Shown: piece after piece, positions 6,722 through 9,384 of the stretch
How positions within the stretch are numbered: the stretch's first letter is position 1
Layout: each line of letters opens with the position of its first letter
Made by a program: the position numbers and the translations under genes
NCBI GenBank assembly: GCA_020059425.1
Contig: JAGVCD010000184.1
Coordinates: 1 to 9,384, forward strand
DNA length: 9,384 nt
Reading direction: 5' to 3'
From: Chamaesiphon sp.
GTDB taxonomy: Bacteria; Cyanobacteriota; Cyanobacteriia; Cyanobacteriales; Chamaesiphonaceae
The notes under the pieces: model-generated
Database searches by the model: none
The model's input: the letters and a program-made list of their open reading frames with translations, nothing else
What the model was told of the DNA's origin: nothing

Positions 6722-6737
6722 CTGTCAAGTGTGACAG
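6722..6737. other. Perfect 6-bp dyad downstream of the Coq4-like gene
   Basis: CTGTCA and TGACAG surround a 4-nt spacer (AGTG), 61 bp after the Coq4-like stop. No T-run follows, so an operator-like site or small hairpin is as plausible as a terminator. Confidence 0.3.
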
Positions 6738-6760
6738 GTGTATCCAATGTGATGCTAAAG

Positions 6761-6794
6761 GTTCGCCACTCCCTTGTCAGTCTTGCTGGCGAAC
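6761..6794. other. Perfect 8-bp inverted repeat with 18-nt loop
   Basis: GTTCGCCA (6761-6768) pairs exactly with TGGCGAAC (6787-6794). The stem is GC-rich compared with its AT-rich surroundings. It lacks a T-run on either side, so it is not a typical intrinsic terminator; a structured RNA or protein-binding site is possible. Confidence 0.4.
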
Positions 6795-6971
6795 AATTCG
6801 ATAAACGAAGTTCTTAGCAGTCTGGCTTGTTCTGCTATCTTTTTGAAAGAAAAATTGGGTGGCAAGATCGAAGTCCATAACCCTGATGCGCTCGTCAGGA
6901 ATTATATGATCAGTCTAGTTTGATAGAGATTGATATTGATTCTAAAAATGTCTTTTAGTAAGGATTATTTA

Positions 6972-7000
6972 GGACTTGGCGGGAAAAGCCAACTTGGTCC
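6972..7000. other. Bulged hairpin in the non-coding region
   Basis: An inner stem TTGGC/GCCAA (6976-6980 with 6988-6992) closes a 7-nt loop, and an outer GGAC/GTCC (6972-6975 with 6997-7000) closes it with a 4-nt bulge on the right arm. It is locally GC-rich and overlaps a 31-codon open frame. Confidence 0.25.
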
Positions 7001-7225
7001 GTCGGCGAGGAAGTGCCAGTACGACTTTATGCGCATGCTCTGACTTGAACTGAATGCTAAAATCGAGTCTATAAGCAAAGTGACAGTAATTTGCACGGCG
7101 AGCAAACAGTAACTTGAAGACATAATGTGCATTTTATCCAAATAATGGGTATATTGCCAAAGAAACAAAGAAACGACACCCATATATTTAGGTAAAACAT
7201 TTTACAAAAATAAAGATTAGATATT

Positions 7226-7243
7226 TTAGATTTTCCAATCTAA
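7226..7243. other. AT-rich 7-bp hairpin upstream of the deacetylase
   Basis: TTAGATT and AATCTAA flank a TTCC tetraloop, perfect over 7 bp, about 125 bp before the deacetylase ATG. A related GATTAGAT just upstream (7215-7222) could pair with the same right arm. Confidence 0.3.
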
Positions 7244-7285
7244 TTTGAAAATGATAGTCGGGACGCATCTTTGCTGCTTGTGGAT

Positions 7286-7313
7286 ACTCTTCTACTAATT
7301 TTAGTGAAAGAGT
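7286..7313. other. Imperfect hairpin in the deacetylase leader
   Basis: ACTCTT pairs with AAGAGT, and after a 2x2 internal loop ACTA pairs with TAGT around an ATTT loop. It ends 55 bp before the ATG at 7369 and may be part of the mRNA leader; no promoter with both boxes was found to confirm this. Confidence 0.3.
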
Positions 7314-7368
7314 CGTCACATCATAATTCAGCAACGCCCATTTAATTTAACAACACAATTTACTCGAT

Positions 7369-8424
7369 ATGGTTGCCAGTGATATGCATTTCTCGGATAG
7401 AAAAGGAACTTTGCTTATTTCACTAGACTTTGAGCTCTATTGGGGAGTACAAGATGTCATATCTTTAAATGAGTATCAAAATCATTTGTTGGGGGTACAT
7501 GATGCCATTCCTCAAATTTTAGAATTGTTTAGTGAATATAAAATTAATGCCACCTGGGCAACTATCGGTTTTTTGTATTTTAAAGATTTTGCAGCCTTGC
7601 AAAATAATTTTCCCCAACAATTACCAAGCTATACTAATCCAGGCTTTTCTCCTTACAATTATATCAGTAATTTGGTAGAGAAAAAACATGAAAAGCTGTA
7701 CTTTGCTCCTAAATTAATCGAATTAATTCAACAATATCCGGGGCAAGAAATTGGAACTCATACTTTTTCTCATTATTACTGTTTAGAGGACGGTCAAACC
7801 GAAACTGAATTTAAAGCGGATCTCGATGCTGCTATTCAAGTTGCTGACCAAGCAGGTATTAGTACTAAAAGTTTAGTTTTCCCCAGGAATCAATATAATA
7901 AATCCTATTTAAAGATAGTCCAAGAAGCAGGGATAAAATGCTTTCGTGGCAACGAAAAACACAGAATATACAACTCTATTAATGGAGATTACTGGACTTT
8001 TAATAAGCGTTCTCAGCGTGTGTTAGATTCTTATATTAATATTAGTGGCTATAACTGTTATTCTATTGAAGAATTGAAAGGTGAATTCCCCATTGACATT
8101 CCCGCCAGTCGCTTTTTACGACCATATTCACCAAAACTTAAATACTTTCGTGGTTTGCAAATACGCCGAATAACCTCAGCACTTTCTCATGCTGCTAAGG
8201 AGAATTCGGTTTATCATCTTTGGTGGCATCCCCATAATTTTGGTACTAATCTTCAGGAAAATCTGAAGTCTTTGCGTCAAGTTCTGGAGTTTTATGCAGA
8301 ACTACGAGACAAAAACAAAATGCAATCTTTGAATATGCTGCAACTAGCTGATATTTTGAACCAAGAGGTCAATCCAACGCAGGAAATTGCAGCTCTCAAT
8401 ACACCTCTTGCCATAAATTTATAA
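7369..8424 (+). CDS. Polysaccharide deacetylase (NodB-like) family protein
   Basis: This 351-residue protein has the NodB/carbohydrate esterase 4-like fold, which removes acetyl groups from N-acetylated sugars in polysaccharides. Motif 1 is SLDFELYWG (18-26) with the catalytic-base Asp20. Motif 2 is THTFSHYY (130-137), giving the metal ligands His131 and His135. FPRNQYN (171-177) fills motif 3, with SRFLRPY (247-253) and WWHPHNFG (285-292) following. These FPRN and WHPHNF variants fit a subgroup common near surface polysaccharide and glycosyltransferase genes rather than classical chitin deacetylases. There is no signal peptide, so a cytoplasmic role on a precursor or lipid-linked sugar is likely. 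The gene is flanked by 707 bp and 160 bp of non-coding DNA, with no polysaccharide genes visible. ATG 7369 is used; ATG 7384 is a possible alternative. It contains no CGATCG. Confidence 0.9.
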   Translation: MVASDMHFSDRKGTLLISLDFELYWGVQDVISLNEYQNHLLGVHDAIPQILELFSEYKINATWATIGFLYFKDFAALQNNFPQQLPSYTNPGFSPYNYISNLVEKKHEKLYFAPKLIELIQQYPGQEIGTHTFSHYYCLEDGQTETEFKADLDAAIQVADQAGISTKSLVFPRNQYNKSYLKIVQEAGIKCFRGNEKHRIYNSINGDYWTFNKRSQRVLDSYINISGYNCYSIEELKGEFPIDIPASRFLRPYSPKLKYFRGLQIRRITSALSHAAKENSVYHLWWHPHNFGTNLQENLKSLRQVLEFYAELRDKNKMQSLNMLQLADILNQEVNPTQEIAALNTPLAINL

Positions 8425-8478
8425 ATTCTATTTGAGTAGATCAAACTGGACAAGCTTTTGGCATATTATTGTTCATCA

Positions 8479-8497
8479 ACCCCAAAAATAGCGGGGT
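8479..8497. other. GC-stem hairpin after the deacetylase gene
   Basis: ACCCC and GGGGT form a 5-bp stem around a 9-nt AT-rich loop, 54 bp after the deacetylase stop. No T-run follows on the plus strand, so it is at best a weak terminator candidate. Confidence 0.3.
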
Positions 8498-8520
8498 CAG
8501 ATAGAGTAATGGTGATTGCT

Positions 8521-8575
8521 TCAGTATTTTGTGAATACTACAGCTCATACTGATGTTTAAGATGTCTAGAGTATT
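8521..8575 (+). promoter_or_regulatory. Competing hairpins in the monooxygenase leader (possible RNA switch)
   Basis: Four complementary segments are spaced in order: AGTATT (8523-8528), AATACT (8534-8539), ATACTGA (8547-8553) and AGTATT (8570-8575). Segments 1 and 2 form a 6-bp hairpin with a 5-nt loop. Segment 1 extended to TCAGTAT (8521-8527) pairs instead with segment 3 over 7 bp. Segment 4 can pair with segment 2 or 3, ending nine bases before the ATG at 8585. The alternatives are mutually exclusive. No T-run follows, so any control would more likely act on translation. Confidence 0.3.
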
Positions 8576-8584
8576 AAATAATTG

Positions 8585-9384
8585 ATGGTGACTCAAGTTA
8601 TCGTGGTGGGCGCTGGTCCGACGGGGATCATCCTCGCTTTATTACTAGCTCAGCGTGGTATTCAGGTGCAGCTGGTAGAAGCTGCACCTAAATCTCACCG
8701 GATGTTTCGGGGGGAGGCACTCATGCCTAATGGCTGGAAGGCTCTGATTCAGATGGGTCTAGCGGATGTTGTGGCAGGTATTCCACATCAATCTTTAAGT
8801 GCCTGGGAAGTAGTTATTGAAAACCAGTTGCTTTTTCGGGTCGATGAACCTATGGAAGCTAATGGTCAGCCTTGTACTTTGGTTTCTCAGTCGGCTTTAC
8901 TTCCTGAATTGATTGCTCAAGCTATTACCTATCCCAATTTTGAATTCTTTGCTGGTACTGCGGTGCAAGATTTGTTGTGGGATGTCGGGAGCGGAACGTC
9001 CCCGTCGCAGCAGCGTGTGGTGGGAGTGAAATTAGCAGGCGATCGCACCCTAACTGCTGATTTAGTGATTGGTTGCGATGGTCGAAATTCCCAGGTACGG
9101 ACACGGGCTAATTTACCATTGGTTGAACAGTCTCAAGATTTTAATATTTTGTGGTTCAAAATGGCTGATTTGCCCACGATGGAAAATGTTTTTTATTCGT
9201 TTGTGCAGGGTGAAAATTCTTTTGGCGTATTTCGGAGCGCTGCTGGTCAATTGCAAGTGGGTTGGAGTTTACATATTGATGATTCGATCGATTGGAAAAC
9301 TGCTGACTGGTCAAAGATTTTAGCGGCAGCAGCTCCGCCTTGGTTAGCTGCTCATTTTAGGTCGGCAGCGGATTCCATCGAAAA
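8585..9384 (+). CDS. FAD-dependent monooxygenase (UbiH/PHBH-like), 3'-truncated by the window edge
   Basis: The first 266 residues of a class A flavoprotein monooxygenase are present; the frame is open to the last base and about a third of a typical 400-residue protein is missing. The N-terminal Rossmann motif is VVGAGPTG (7-14) with Glu32 ending strand 2 (VQLVEAAP) to bind the FAD ribose. The segment RGEALMPNGWKAL (42-54) fits the family. The DG motif, which contacts FAD and NAD(P)H, is DLVIGCDGRNSQVR (159-172). The second FAD motif (GD) would lie outside the window. Relatives hydroxylate aromatic rings or act on quinones, carotenoid-like or polyketide compounds; the substrate is unknown. 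The ATG at 8585 starts two residues before the first beta strand and has no clear Shine-Dalgarno. A short GC-rich segment adds GSGTSPSQQ between two strands (136-144). Confidence 0.88.
   Translation, partial: MVTQVIVVGAGPTGIILALLLAQRGIQVQLVEAAPKSHRMFRGEALMPNGWKALIQMGLADVVAGIPHQSLSAWEVVIENQLLFRVDEPMEANGQPCTLVSQSALLPELIAQAITYPNFEFFAGTAVQDLLWDVGSGTSPSQQRVVGVKLAGDRTLTADLVIGCDGRNSQVRTRANLPLVEQSQDFNILWFKMADLPTMENVFYSFVQGENSFGVFRSAAGQLQVGWSLHIDDSIDWKTADWSKILAAAAPPWLAAHFRSAADSIE
9039..9046. repeat. HIP1 octamer GCGATCGC
   Basis: This is the only complete HIP1 palindrome in the window; it lies inside the monooxygenase gene (residues GDR). Fourteen other sites match only the inner six bases CGATCG. 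The abundance of the core supports a cyanobacterial origin. Confidence 0.8.

Larger units (their letters stand above)
6662..7368. other. 707-bp region without a convincing gene
   Basis: No frame has a recognised family. Short open frames on the plus strand look somewhat protein-like. One of 49 codons runs from TTG 6774 to 6923, containing INEVLSSLACSAIFLKEK and KIEVHNPDALVRNYMI. One of 31 codons runs from ATG 6948 to 7043 and begins MSFSKDYLGLGGKSQ. Neither has a ribosome binding site. A minus-strand frame at 7183-6965 reads 72 codons but shows no domain. The region has several inverted repeats (6722-6737, 6761-6794, 6972-7000, 7226-7243, 7286-7313) and an AT-rich belt around 7185-7260. It could be decayed coding sequence, a regulatory or non-coding RNA region, or a former insertion site. 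I cannot decide among these. Confidence 0.45.

Noticed and set aside
6755..6775. Possible tRNA T-arm (GGTTCGCC)
   Set aside because: No acceptor stem, anticodon arm or CCA-compatible end fits around it; the bases belong to the 8-bp inverted repeat instead.
6965..7183. 72-codon minus-strand open frame in the 707-bp gap
   Set aside because: No domain, no ribosome binding site, mixed hydrophobic and low-quality composition, and it overlaps hairpins. It is more likely chance.
9069..9323. 84-codon frame inside the monooxygenase gene
   Set aside because: It is an out-of-frame shadow of the FAD monooxygenase, whose own frame is open from 8585 to the end and shows the DG motif at this place.

Overview
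The window looks like chromosomal DNA from a cyanobacterium with moderately low GC. Three things point there. The palindrome CGATCG, core of the cyanobacterial HIP1 repeat, occurs 15 times, about nine times what I roughly estimate for this composition. There is a sucrose-phosphate phosphatase, and a peroxiredoxin whose body matches the cyanobacterial/plastid 2-Cys type. I cannot name the genus.

Layout. On the left, a HAD phosphatase fragment (1-408) and a SirB1/transglutaminase-like protein (427-1083) read rightward. They meet a leftward block: sucrose-phosphate phosphatase (4408-3638), a cation diffusion facilitator (3589-2672) and an FHA-Ser/Thr kinase-like protein (2489-1026). The kinase gene runs 58 bp into the 3' end of the SirB1 gene, which itself lacks the usual C-terminal tail. 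The peroxiredoxin gene (4518-5039) diverges from the sucrose phosphatase gene through a compact region where predicted -35 boxes abut. It then converges on a secreted protein of unknown function (5640-5098).

The right part differs: a Coq4-family protein (5987-6661), 707 bp with no convincing gene but several hairpins, a NodB-type polysaccharide deacetylase (7369-8424), and the first 266 codons of a FAD-dependent aromatic-ring-type monooxygenase (8585 to the window end). The stretch 5819-9039 has no CGATCG, which suggests a different or more recent origin.

The genes do not form one obvious pathway. Sucrose phosphatase, peroxiredoxin and metal efflux fit stress or osmolyte physiology. Coq4 with a FAD monooxygenase would fit quinone-like ring chemistry, but they lie 1.9 kb apart with a deacetylase between. 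The most notable points are a kinase-like protein with three altered catalytic motifs, a peroxiredoxin without the C-terminal resolving-cysteine arm, two rightward genes cut short where they meet leftward genes, and a possible RNA switch before the monooxygenase. I see no CRISPR array, tRNA, rRNA, intact insertion sequence or recognisable defence system, and no clear new multi-gene system.
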